Source: a virus. Taken from it: 40,035 bases of DNA. Below, piece after piece: positions 5,949-13,312 of this stretch. Made by a program: the position numbers and the translations under genes. Below the pieces are notes generated by a model. The model had not been told where the DNA came from. It saw only the letters and a list, made by a program, of their open reading frames with translations, and made no database searches. The stretch lies in the IMG/VR virus record IMGVR_UViG_3300013137_000043, positions 1 to 40,035 of that record; one strand, written 5' to 3'. The first letter of the stretch is position 1; the number at the start of each line of letters is the position of its first letter.

Positions 5949-6187
5949 TGGAATGATTCCTTGAGCTCTGAATATTCTTTTTCGAGGAGTTTTTCTTTCT
6001 TAGACTTCTCATCTTCGAGTTGAGCAATTGCATTTTCTGCTTCCTCGATGGATGAGAATCCAAACTCTTTTTTTAGTTGACTCATAAGAGTTTGATATGA
6101 ACCTTCTGCTCTTTCCTTTTCAGATTTTGTCTTTTCGAGCTTCTCTTTGAGAGATTCTAAATCTTTGATGATATCAGATGTGCTCAT
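5942..6187 (-). CDS. Coiled-coil protein, likely part of a split Rad50/SbcC
   Basis: 81 residues, almost entirely coiled coil (SLKEKLEKTKSEKERAEGSYQTLMSQL, then EEAENAIAQLEDEKSKKE). The sequence FGFSSIEEAENAI is typical of small phage proteins next to gp46-like ATPases. It lies between the nuclease and the Rad50 C-terminal half, overlapping both, and has no cysteine, so no zinc-hook motif. It probably supplies part of the returning coiled coil. Confidence 0.6.
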   Translation of the reverse strand: MSTSDIIKDLESLKEKLEKTKSEKERAEGSYQTLMSQLKKEFGFSSIEEAENAIAQLEDEKSKKEKLLEKEYSELKESFQW

Positions 6188-7086
6188 TTTGAAATCCTTT
6201 CGAGAGATTCTCCTATTATCAATTTGACAGATAGAGGGATATCATCCTCTTCCATCTTCCTCTTTAGATTAGCAACGAAATCGAAATCAATCTTGTCGGG
6301 ATTTTTTAATCCGGAAACGAAAGATTCAAGCTCTTTATTTTTCTTTCTTTCGTCTACAACTCCCATGTCGAATACATCGATTCCAGGAGATATCGGAAGA
6401 TTAATTTTTTCGTATGTTCTCGATTCAGTATCGAAGATAGCAATGCTTGGCTCAAAATCTATCTGGTCAATCCCCATTCTCATTACAGAGCCCATATTGA
6501 AAAGAAATCTTCCTCCTCTCTCTTCCTGGATTATTGTCTTATGATTATCTCCACTTATAATCAAATCATATTTGAGTGAGCGAAGGAATTTTCCTGCATA
6601 TTCAAAATTCTCCTGCCCTTCCCATATTTTTTCAGAGACAATCATCTTATGAATAACAAGAACATTGAATTTTTTCTCATCGCGGATTTTCGGAATCTCC
6701 TCTCCCCAAGAAGCTCCATAGAAATCAACACCGTTAGAAGTTCTAAAAGGAGATTTTCCAAGAACAATCACCATATTTGATTTTGCCATTACATTAAGAG
6801 GAGTATTGCTAAAATCAAGAGAATGATATCTCATGTCATGTTGTCCATAGACAGAAAATTTAAGATATGAGCATGACGAAAAAAGACAAGAATAATTTGC
6901 AAGAAGTCTATGAGATATTCTAAAGCTATCAAATACATCTCCAGGAAAAACGACCAGAGCTGCATATTTTTTTGAAGTTTCAAGAATGAATTTAACTTTT
7001 AGTGCCTGTGCAAGGGAGAAATCATCCACTCTACTTGAAGGAGCAGTATCTCTGAGATGGAGGTCTCCGCAGATAAGTATTTTCAT
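6184..7086 (-). CDS. SbcD/Mre11/gp47-like nuclease (metallophosphoesterase)
   Basis: The protein starts MKILICGDLHLRD with the first phosphoesterase motif (DxH), followed by FPGDVFDS, VYGQHDMRYH (GNHD-type motif with Gln for Asn), VLVIHK and SGDNHK. These metal ligands define the calcineurin-like fold of SbcD/Mre11. It should act with the split Rad50 partner as an end-processing exo/endonuclease in recombination-dependent replication. The frame is open 46 codons upstream through the preceding zinc-ribbon gene; the start at 7086 has GAAAGGGAAGGG before it and fits the family. Confidence 0.85.
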   Translation of the reverse strand: MKILICGDLHLRDTAPSSRVDDFSLAQALKVKFILETSKKYAALVVFPGDVFDSFRISHRLLANYSCLFSSCSYLKFSVYGQHDMRYHSLDFSNTPLNVMAKSNMVIVLGKSPFRTSNGVDFYGASWGEEIPKIRDEKKFNVLVIHKMIVSEKIWEGQENFEYAGKFLRSLKYDLIISGDNHKTIIQEERGGRFLFNMGSVMRMGIDQIDFEPSIAIFDTESRTYEKINLPISPGIDVFDMGVVDERKKNKELESFVSGLKNPDKIDFDFVANLKRKMEEDDIPLSVKLIIGESLERISK

Positions 7087-7256
7087 CCCTTCCCTTTCTT
7101 CGCTTTTATTTGAAATCTGAAATATCCACAGCACGGGAAATATGCTTGAATTTCCTCTCCTCTCAAAAGAACAGCGAAATCTGAAGAAGAATAAGTAGAA
7201 CCAAAATTTCCACATTTCGGGCATCTTATCTGGAAGCTAAATATTACTGGAGCCAT
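7083..7256 (-). CDS. Small zinc-ribbon protein (57 aa)
   Basis: Begins MAPVIFSFQIRCPKCGNFGS and has a second cysteine pair in YFPCCGYFRF, so a zinc ribbon is likely. Its ATG overlaps the stop of the Rad50 N-terminal gene as TGATG, preceded by TTGGAGAAG. It sits inside the recombination operon; function unknown. Confidence 0.6.
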   Translation of the reverse strand: MAPVIFSFQIRCPKCGNFGSTYSSSDFAVLLRGEEIQAYFPCCGYFRFQIKAKKGKG

Positions 7257-8491
7257 CACTTCTTCTCCAAAAGATTTGTTCCGCAAAGAGGACAGATATC
7301 GGGAAATGATTCCTTGAATTTCCTTTCCAGCATCTTTTCTTTTTTCTCAAGAACTTCCTTCTCATCTCTTAGCCCACTAATTTTTTCACAGAAAGATGAA
7401 AGGAGATTTCTTTCCTTCTCAATGAAATCTACTCTACAAGCAAGCTCGAGACATGAAGAGTACTTCTTCTCTTTTTTAAGAAATTCATCGAGGAGTTTAG
7501 ATTTAGTTCTTGCATCTATAATTTGAAAATAAAGTGTTTTTATCTTTGAAACTTCTTCTTCAAGAGAAATGATTTTGTTTGAGTTTTTTATCAATAAATT
7601 ATACTTCTTTTCAGAAAGAAGGAATTTAGTGCACAAATCTGAATTTTTCTTCTGTGATTTTAAATTCCCTACTATTTCTATCATCTTCTTCCTTGTCATC
7701 TCCTCGACATCTATGAGAGATAACAAATCTTCTATTCTTCGGACATTTTTTTCTGCCTCGAGAAGCCCTTCACATTTAGCAATCTTCTCTTTATATTCTT
7801 TAGCAAGAGAGATGATTCTTGCCATCTCATCTTTTTTGATTTGAATGGAGAGAATTTCTTCTATTCCTTTTTCAACTTTTTTCATCAAAGGAGCAATTTT
7901 ATCGACCCATCCATATCCTTTGACGTCCTCTTCGAGAGCTGAAATCGCAAGCTCAGATGTTTTCACATCACGAGAGAGACTTGAGATAGAAGAAGAGACG
8001 TCCGATATCATTCTGTCTATAATATCGAGTCCGACAACGGAATTCAATTTCTTTGCAACATCTCCTGCACTATCATTCAGAAGAAAATACCCGTCATGCT
8101 GACAGCTAATATTTCTCTCATCCATCATCAGAACATCTGAAATCTCTCTGGGGACATCTCCTCTTAAAGCCTCAAATTCCTCATTGTCGTAAAATCCATC
8201 TTTTCCTTGTCGAGAAATAACATATCTATTTTGCTTGTTGTCTCTTTCTCTCTCAACGTGATGAGAAGAATCGAGGAAAGAAATATCAACGGAAGTTACA
8301 TCAGAAGGATTTGAAAAATTGCTCTTGAACCCGAATCCTGAAGGTCGATTAAGAATTGCCCATCTGAGGAATCTTACAATAGAACTCTTTCCGGAATTTG
8401 ATTGCCCCTTTATAACATTCACTCCAGGAGAGAGATTTATTTCTGTGTTGAGATGGCTTTGAAAATTAGTCGAAGATATCTTTCCTAACAT
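7256..8491 (-). CDS. Rad50/SbcC-like ATPase, N-terminal half ending at the zinc hook
   Basis: Residues 1-45 hold the SMC/Rad50 N-terminal domain (KISSTNFQSHLNTEINL, Walker A VIKGQSNSGKSSIVRFLRWAI). A long coiled coil fills about residues 170-395, and the protein ends a few residues after DICPLCGTNLL, a CxxC zinc-hook motif. The C-terminal ATPase half is a separate gene (5337..5948), so this Rad50 is split at the hook. The ATG has no adjacent SD; a strong AAGGAGG lies 96 nt upstream across a long hairpin (separate entry). Confidence 0.8.
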   Translation of the reverse strand: MLGKISSTNFQSHLNTEINLSPGVNVIKGQSNSGKSSIVRFLRWAILNRPSGFGFKSNFSNPSDVTSVDISFLDSSHHVERERDNKQNRYVISRQGKDGFYDNEEFEALRGDVPREISDVLMMDERNISCQHDGYFLLNDSAGDVAKKLNSVVGLDIIDRMISDVSSSISSLSRDVKTSELAISALEEDVKGYGWVDKIAPLMKKVEKGIEEILSIQIKKDEMARIISLAKEYKEKIAKCEGLLEAEKNVRRIEDLLSLIDVEEMTRKKMIEIVGNLKSQKKNSDLCTKFLLSEKKYNLLIKNSNKIISLEEEVSKIKTLYFQIIDARTKSKLLDEFLKKEKKYSSCLELACRVDFIEKERNLLSSFCEKISGLRDEKEVLEKKEKMLERKFKESFPDICPLCGTNLLEKK

Positions 8492-8590
8492 GAGATTGAC
8501 ATGAAGAGAAGCCGGGACGGAGACAGTGGGGGATTAGGGACGAGAATTCTCCGCCCCAGCTTCTATGGACTACTTCATATCTTCCTCCTT
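8492..8590 (-). promoter_or_regulatory. Split ribosome binding site: SD brought to the start codon by a long hairpin
   Basis: Minus-strand RNA: AAGGAGGAA (8590..8582), then a composite stem. Its outer 9 bp pair 8581..8573 with 8506..8498 (one G-U); its inner 17 bp pair 8564..8548 with 8523..8507 (two G-U). An 8-nt bulge and a 24-nt loop complete it. After the stem come AATCTC and the ATG at 8491. Folded, the GGAGG-to-ATG distance is 8 nt, which is optimal. All three wobble pairs are G-U only on this strand. The arrangement is like that described for T4 genes 25 and 38. Confidence 0.65.
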
Positions 8591-8635
8591 CCTCATCATA
8601 TAAAAATATCGGTCAATTTATTTATCTACATTTTC

Positions 8636-8664
8636 ATTATATATTCTTATTTAGAAATTGAGAA
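8636..8664 (-). promoter_or_regulatory. Class 2 phage promoter
   Basis: TTCTCA at 8664..8659, exactly 17 bp, TATAAT at 8641..8636 on the minus strand, with the extended TTCTCAATTTC and AATATATAAT shared with the copies at 2248 and 13014. It lies after the sigma-like gene and would produce the mRNA beginning just upstream of the split ribosome binding site of the Rad50 N-terminal gene. Confidence 0.75.
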
Positions 8665-8670
8665 ATATTT

Positions 8671-9249
8671 TTATCTACTCAAGAAATATTCGATGACCTG
8701 CTTATAAATATTTTTCGCCTCACAGTATTTATAGTAAGATGTAAAGCTCTCTTCTTGTCTCTTCATTCTATTCTTTCTTTCAGGATTCATGCTTAGAAGA
8801 GCATCATCAAATATTATTTTGTAGTTTTCAGATAGTCGAGAGCGAAACTCGGAAATCTCAGAAAAGAAGAGTCTAACATCCTCTCCTCCTTCATCCGTAT
8901 ATTCTTTCTCGTCGACATACTCCTCGAAATCAGGAGTATGGTTTTCGCTCACAATCTTTGTCAGGACACAATAAACAATATATCGATAGAAGTGCTGAGG
9001 AATTGGGATTTTCTTCTCCTCATTGAATCTATCAAGGCAAAAAAGAAAGCAATCCCACATGAATGAAACAAATTCTGTCGATTCAAGAAATTGCCCTTTT
9101 TTCTTTAGAGCTGCTCCAACCCATCTTTCCAGGTATGGCGCTAATTCATCGAACAATATGTTTCGTATTTGACTTTTTTGTAAATCTGTTTTAGCAGATT
9201 TATATCTACATATCAGTACTGTTGTTCTCGAAATCGCTTCTTTATCCAC
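8671..9249 (-). CDS. Sigma-factor-like protein (192 aa)
   Basis: The central part (LFDELAPYLERWVGAALKK, then FLFCLDRFNEEKKIPIPQHFYRYIVYCVLTKI) has the order and spacing of sigma70 region 2: a helix, a CxxxFD-like stretch, then an F..Y...... helix. A C-terminal helical part (FTSYYKYCEAKNIYKQVIEYFLSR) could act as region 4. Phages often carry small divergent sigma factors of this size. If it is one, the class 2 promoters of this genome are its natural targets. The family assignment is tentative because the sequence is very diverged. Confidence 0.5.
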   Translation of the reverse strand: MDKEAISRTTVLICRYKSAKTDLQKSQIRNILFDELAPYLERWVGAALKKKGQFLESTEFVSFMWDCFLFCLDRFNEEKKIPIPQHFYRYIVYCVLTKIVSENHTPDFEEYVDEKEYTDEGGEDVRLFFSEISEFRSRLSENYKIIFDDALLSMNPERKNRMKRQEESFTSYYKYCEAKNIYKQVIEYFLSR

Positions 9250-9270
9250 CTCTTATCAATCTTCCTCCGC

Positions 9271-10113
9271 TCACAAGCTTTTAGAAAAGAACCTCTTCCA
9301 CTTCCTGTCATTTAGAAACGAATTGAATCCAAGAGACCTCGAAATTTCCTCAAACCCTGCAAATGAAAGATTGTCCTCTTGTATTCTAAACTCAGGACAT
9401 CCTTCAAGAGGAAGACTTACAAGCGCTCTATTTCTCTCTATCACATCCTTTCCGTCAACGATGGACGAATAAGATTTATAATGAGAAGGAAGCTCTCCTC
9501 TGAGATATTTTATCGCTGTCTCTTCTCCTACTCCTTTTATTCCAGGAACTGTATCGGAAGTGCACCCTGCAATAGATTTTACGTCTATCCATTGCTCCGG
9601 CACTATTCCTCTATCTCTAACAAATTCTTTCTCTCCATATTCTTCTTTCTTATCTACAAAATACATCTTGACTGTAGAAGAAAGAAGCTGAAGCAAATCA
9701 TTGTCTTTTGAGACGATAAGAAACGCCTCGTTTTTTTCTCTTTTAATAATTGATGCTATTATGTCATCTGCCTCGTATCCGTGAGAATAAAAAATATTTC
9801 TAAATCCGCAGAGAGGAAGATATAAAGTTCTAAGCTTCAAAAATTGTCTGAATGTGGCACTATCGATTAGTATTTCTTCTGCCGTCTGCTCTTTCTTATA
9901 TCTCGCCTTATATTTAGAATACATTTTCTTTCTGATACTATGCTGAGAATCCCAAACAAAGACAAACTTGGCCCCGTAGTATTTAGTTGAAAGAGAAAGA
10001 ATATTCCGAAAAAAACCAAACACAATCCCTGTCTGCTTCTCCCCATACGTTAATCCGAAGAGCTTGTGCTTAAGCATATGACCGATTGAGTGGCTATCAA
10101 CTATTATTATCAT
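9271..10113 (-). CDS. 5'-3' exonuclease / flap endonuclease
   Basis: A FEN-type nuclease related to phage T5 D15 and the PolI 5' nuclease domain. Visible motifs: N-terminal IIIVDSHSI, FVWDSQHSIRKKMYSKYKARY, GYEADDIIAS (acidic metal cluster), LIVSKDNDLLQLL, and the helix-hairpin-helix GCTSDTVPGIKGVGEETA. Length (280 aa) is normal. It should remove RNA primers and flaps during replication. SD AGAGGAAG precedes the ATG. Confidence 0.9.
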   Translation of the reverse strand: MIIIVDSHSIGHMLKHKLFGLTYGEKQTGIVFGFFRNILSLSTKYYGAKFVFVWDSQHSIRKKMYSKYKARYKKEQTAEEILIDSATFRQFLKLRTLYLPLCGFRNIFYSHGYEADDIIASIIKREKNEAFLIVSKDNDLLQLLSSTVKMYFVDKKEEYGEKEFVRDRGIVPEQWIDVKSIAGCTSDTVPGIKGVGEETAIKYLRGELPSHYKSYSSIVDGKDVIERNRALVSLPLEGCPEFRIQEDNLSFAGFEEISRSLGFNSFLNDRKWKRFFSKSL

Positions 10114-10163
10114 CTTCCTCTAAACATAACTATACATGAGAAAAAGAAGAGTTTAAAAAAAAA

Positions 10164-10358
10164 TTAAATCAAATCTTTTTCTAATGCAAGCCAGACAGGA
10201 ATTGTTATTTCGAAAATATTCCCGTCTATTCCATCTATTTGAATTTGAGAATTAGGAAGCCAGATTTCTTCCTCTCTATCTTCCGGAGAGAAAAGAATAG
10301 CGAGTGCCGTCTTCCTAACTATCTTCCCTGTAAATGTGACGTCTCTTTCAAAGCTCAT
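10164..10358 (-). CDS. Small conserved phage protein next to the recombinase (64 aa)
   Basis: A short beta-rich protein (VTFTGKIVRKTALAILFS, EEIWLPNSQIQIDG, EITIPVWLALEKDLI). Small phage proteins with the ...WIP.S.I...I.IP.WLA..K.L pattern commonly neighbour replication genes and may be OB-like. It directly follows the RecA-like gene in the operon. Function unknown. Confidence 0.6.
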   Translation of the reverse strand: MSFERDVTFTGKIVRKTALAILFSPEDREEEIWLPNSQIQIDGIDGNIFEITIPVWLALEKDLI

Positions 10359-10373
10359 TTTTATTTCAAATCC

Positions 10374-11453
10374 CTACTCCTGGTACTTATTTTTTCTTCC
10401 GGTAGAGATAGCATCTTCTATCTCTCTCCATCGAGAAGAAACAATCTCTGTGAGCTTCGGAACGAGCTTTTGCGATTCTATATGAGAAATCAAATCTCCG
10501 ATTTTCGCAGATATGAAATCGCCTTTCGTATCGATAGCTCCTTTGACTTTTTTCGGCTTTCCATCATCTCCAGTCTCTTCTATCGTCTCAACGGTCCAGA
10601 ATTTCCACGAAACCATCCAGTTAATCATCGAAGTAATATCGTCTATCCCGAAATCGAAGTAGATTGGAAATTCAGCCTCTCTCAACTTTCCGGTCAATTT
10701 ATTTTTCTTTACTGCGACACGAGCATTGATTCCGACGTCAATCTCTTTGCTCCTGTATGTTCGCTTCATGTGAGAAGCAACTGCCATCCACAATTCGTGT
10801 GAATTCCAGAAGTGCATCGCATTCCCGCCGGAGCGAGTCTTTGAGGGTCCAAACATCACTCCAATATTATCTCTTGTCTGTGAGATAACAATCAGATATG
10901 AATTTGTTTCAGAAATCTTGCTCATCGCCTTTCTAAATATACGGCCGCTGACAGTGGCTCCCTCGGTCATATATCCGCCCTTCTTCGCCTCCTTCTTTAT
11001 CTCCTCATCGCTTGTCAATCCATCCCAACTATCGAGTCCGAGAATAAAGGGCTTTCCTTTTTGAGCAAGAGTCATGACGTTGTCGTGAAAATCTTGAACG
11101 GTATACGAACAAATGCTCCTCTTTACTCTTTTCTCAACTTTTTCTCCGAAAAGAAGAGGAATGTTTATTTTAAGAGAAACCTCAGGCTCATCGTAGTAGA
11201 TATCGTATTTATCGAATGCCTTGTTGTAGGCAGCCTCTGCGAACATGTGCCAGAGAAGGAATGTTTTTCCGGCACTATGGTCTCCTACTATATTGACAAA
11301 TGTCCCAGAATCTACTCCTGCATCGCTCCTGTCAGAAAGAGCAAGATTTAACATGACGGAGCCTGTTGTGAGCGAGAGAGGAGTCGAAGTCTTAACTTTT
11401 TTCTTCGACTCCTCTTCTACCTGTCGAGCAATACTTGCGGTACTCTCTTCCAT
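10374..11453 (-). CDS. RecA/UvsX-like recombinase
   Basis: RecA-fold ATPase with Walker A GDHSAGKT (residues about 57-64), an acidic DEPEVSLK segment at the RecA catalytic-Glu position, Walker B PFILGLDSWDGL and LIVISQTRDNIG (motif 3), followed by the DNA-binding loop region SGGNAMHFW. It should load on the ssDNA made by the SbcCD-like complex and catalyse strand exchange. Length (359 aa) matches phage recombinases. AGGAGAAGTAA before the ATG; the start follows directly after the SSB gene stop. Confidence 0.88.
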   Translation of the reverse strand: MEESTASIARQVEEESKKKVKTSTPLSLTTGSVMLNLALSDRSDAGVDSGTFVNIVGDHSAGKTFLLWHMFAEAAYNKAFDKYDIYYDEPEVSLKINIPLLFGEKVEKRVKRSICSYTVQDFHDNVMTLAQKGKPFILGLDSWDGLTSDEEIKKEAKKGGYMTEGATVSGRIFRKAMSKISETNSYLIVISQTRDNIGVMFGPSKTRSGGNAMHFWNSHELWMAVASHMKRTYRSKEIDVGINARVAVKKNKLTGKLREAEFPIYFDFGIDDITSMINWMVSWKFWTVETIEETGDDGKPKKVKGAIDTKGDFISAKIGDLISHIESQKLVPKLTEIVSSRWREIEDAISTGRKNKYQE

Positions 11454-12473
11454 TTACTTCTCCTGGTTCCGAGCTTCTCGAGCGGCCATTCTGTCCCGGA
11501 GTCGTTTTTCTTCGAGCTTTACCATCTCTTCCTCACAAAGGAGATATTTTTTGCAAGTCCCGCCTCCACAGGCATTCCTCTTATCGATGTCGACTCCGAA
11601 AGTTCCGCCGTCCGGGCACTTATTTTCTGACTCTTTTTCCTTCTCAGGCTCCGGGGCTTTCGGAGATTCTGTCCGAGTAGGACTCATCGGAACGTCATCT
11701 TCTTTTTCAGGTGCCGGAGCATCTGCCTTTTTCTTTCCGAAGTGGCATTCGGCAATTTCCTCATATGTCGGAACGTGAAGGATTTCATCAAGACAGAATG
11801 CTTTGTCAATTATCTCGTCCGATATTTTGTAATCTCTCGGAACCAGGCGGTGACCAGAAATCGTCCGATATTTGTCATCTGCAACATCGAATTCAATCGA
11901 CTGTCCGACATCTGTATCGGCATAGAAGACCACTCCGCCTGTTCTCCCGGAGCGAGAGATTTTCTGAAGAATGTCTTCCGAATATTTTCGAGAGACTTCC
12001 CAGATTTGAATCCCTTTCTTCTCCTCTGTCGCATCGTCGTAGCAAACGACATTGTATGCGCATCTGCTCTTCGGAGCGATATCCGCATAATCATCGTACT
12101 CTTTTCCTTCCCGCTCCATCTCTGCGATATCTTCGCAGACGGGACAAGGCAATCCGAAATTCTTTGCCAGGCAGAGAAACCACTTGTCCCCTGACGGCCC
12201 GATATTTTGATGGACGAAGACTTCCGAGACATACATCGGGTCGTTTGGACGAATGACATTCTTCTGACTCACCTGGGGCGGATTTTTTCCTGCGAGATAA
12301 GGGATGATGTCGATGATGTGAGGCTTGTTTTTGGTTATTGTTGCCTTGAAGAAGGGGATATCGACGTCGGTCTTGAAATACTTATATGACTGCTCTCCTC
12401 CCATTCTTTCGTGAGACTCTTGATGTCTCCTCTGAAGGTCCTTTCGTGCTTTTTCTCTGTCAAACTTAGGCAT
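11454..12473 (-). CDS. gp32-like single-stranded DNA-binding protein
   Basis: Features of T4-gp32-type SSBs: a basic N-terminus (KFDREKARKDLQRRH), an OB-fold beginning near IDIIPYLAG, a zinc site in FLCLAKNFGLPCPVCEDIAEM, and a conserved internal GIQIWEVSRKYSEDILQKI. The C-terminus is an unusual extension: a Pro/Glu-rich linker (APAPEKEDD...) then a second Cys cluster (NKCPDGGTFG...ACGGGTCKKYLLC) and a basic tail. Its position directly before recA supports the role. The extra Cys module is atypical and may bind a partner. Confidence 0.75.
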   Translation of the reverse strand: MPKFDREKARKDLQRRHQESHERMGGEQSYKYFKTDVDIPFFKATITKNKPHIIDIIPYLAGKNPPQVSQKNVIRPNDPMYVSEVFVHQNIGPSGDKWFLCLAKNFGLPCPVCEDIAEMEREGKEYDDYADIAPKSRCAYNVVCYDDATEEKKGIQIWEVSRKYSEDILQKISRSGRTGGVVFYADTDVGQSIEFDVADDKYRTISGHRLVPRDYKISDEIIDKAFCLDEILHVPTYEEIAECHFGKKKADAPAPEKEDDVPMSPTRTESPKAPEPEKEKESENKCPDGGTFGVDIDKRNACGGGTCKKYLLCEEEMVKLEEKRLRDRMAAREARNQEK

Positions 12474-12981
12474 TTTCTTTCCTCCTTCTGCTTTCTTCTA
12501 AGCGGTCTGCTGTTGCACCTGTTTTGAGATTTTCTTTATGTGAAGCAGTTCCTTCTTTTGCATCCTCGCTTTTTCTCTGTCTCGGGACAGAATATACCCC
12601 TGAGATATATAAGTCGACAAGCTTCTCTATCATTCGCTTTCTCTGTTCAAATGCTTCCTTTGCAGAACCAAGAAGCTTTGTCCGCTTATTCTTTTCAAGA
12701 AATTCAAGTTCGGCTGCTTTATATCTCTCATCTGTCAATATCAACCCGGCAATTGCAGCTTCTGTGAACTTCTCTATTCCGTATTTTTTCGGGTCTTTGG
12801 AGCGAATTTCCTTGTCGAGGTCCGCTCTTAAAACATCAAGCGCTCTTTTCTTTCTATCTCTTTCATCTGAAGCATCAACTTCTGCCTCTGCATATTTCAT
12901 GAAAAGAACTGACTGCCTCTCAAGCTCCTTGTCGAGATTATAGATGTCTATCTCCAGCTCTTTTTTATAGTTGTATTCCAT
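12466..12981 (-). CDS. Conserved phage helical protein next to SSB
   Basis: Helical protein with the pattern YNLDKELERQSVLFMKYAEAEVDA, IRSKDPKKYGIEKFTEAAIAGLI and AFEQRKRMIEKLVDLYISGVY. Proteins with this pattern sit directly before SSB and recombinase genes in many phages and are thought to help assemble recombination or replication complexes, but no activity is established. It is the first gene after the class 2 promoter at 13014 and overlaps the SSB gene by 8 nt. Confidence 0.65.
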   Translation of the reverse strand: MEYNYKKELEIDIYNLDKELERQSVLFMKYAEAEVDASDERDRKKRALDVLRADLDKEIRSKDPKKYGIEKFTEAAIAGLILTDERYKAAELEFLEKNKRTKLLGSAKEAFEQRKRMIEKLVDLYISGVYSVPRQRKSEDAKEGTASHKENLKTGATADRLEESRRRKENA

Positions 12982-13013
12982 GAGATTTCCCTGGTCTATA
13001 TTTTGATATTATG

Positions 13014-13042
13014 ATTATATATTCTTTTTCTGAAATTGAGAA
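13014..13042 (-). promoter_or_regulatory. Class 2 phage promoter
   Basis: Minus strand TTCTCA at 13042..13037, 17 bp, TATAAT at 13019..13014. It differs from the 8636 copy at only three of the 17 spacer bases. It lies about 30 nt upstream of 12466..12981 and would drive the SSB-RecA-exonuclease block. Confidence 0.75.
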
Positions 13043-13046
13043 TTAT

Positions 13047-13289
13047 TTATAATTTTATTCCCATGTCACAAGCGATTTCCTCAATCGAGGGAAGATTCCC
13101 TATTATCTTTATCTCGGCTCTGAGGCTCCTGAGACATCCTTGAAGCCTCTCGTAATTTTCACTATTTCTCCCTATCTCCTCTCCATTTCTTGATGTCGTT
13201 CTCCAGTAGTAACGAGTTCCATATCTCGTCTTGGTCTCGAGAACTTGTAATTCTCCTGCCTCTGTCTTGTATTTCGCAATAATTGACAT
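13047..13289 (-). CDS. YegP/DUF1508-like small protein (80 aa)
   Basis: Contains a repeat-like core, GTRYYWRTTSRNGEEIGRNSENYERLQGCLRSLRAEI, which matches the DUF1508/YegP fold (F/Y-W-R-L, NGE.I..SE.Y). AAAGGAGGAAAGGAA precedes the ATG at 13289; the open frame runs 13 codons further upstream into the clamp-loader gene. Function of the family unknown. Confidence 0.6.
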   Translation of the reverse strand: MSIIAKYKTEAGELQVLETKTRYGTRYYWRTTSRNGEEIGRNSENYERLQGCLRSLRAEIKIIGNLPSIEEIACDMGIKL

Positions 13290-13312
13290 TTCCTTTCCTC
13301 CTTTTTTATTGG

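Noticed and set aside
8571-8579. ATG-AAG-TAG directly after the strong SD at 8584..8590, as a mini-ORF
   Set aside because: It has only two codons. The SD fits better as the 5' part of a split ribosome binding site for 8491, because the ATG lies within the stem.
11245-11778. Plus-strand ORFs over the RecA and SSB genes (up to 181 codons)
   Set aside because: They are shadows of well-supported minus-strand genes; composition is Ser/Arg-rich as expected of antisense frames.
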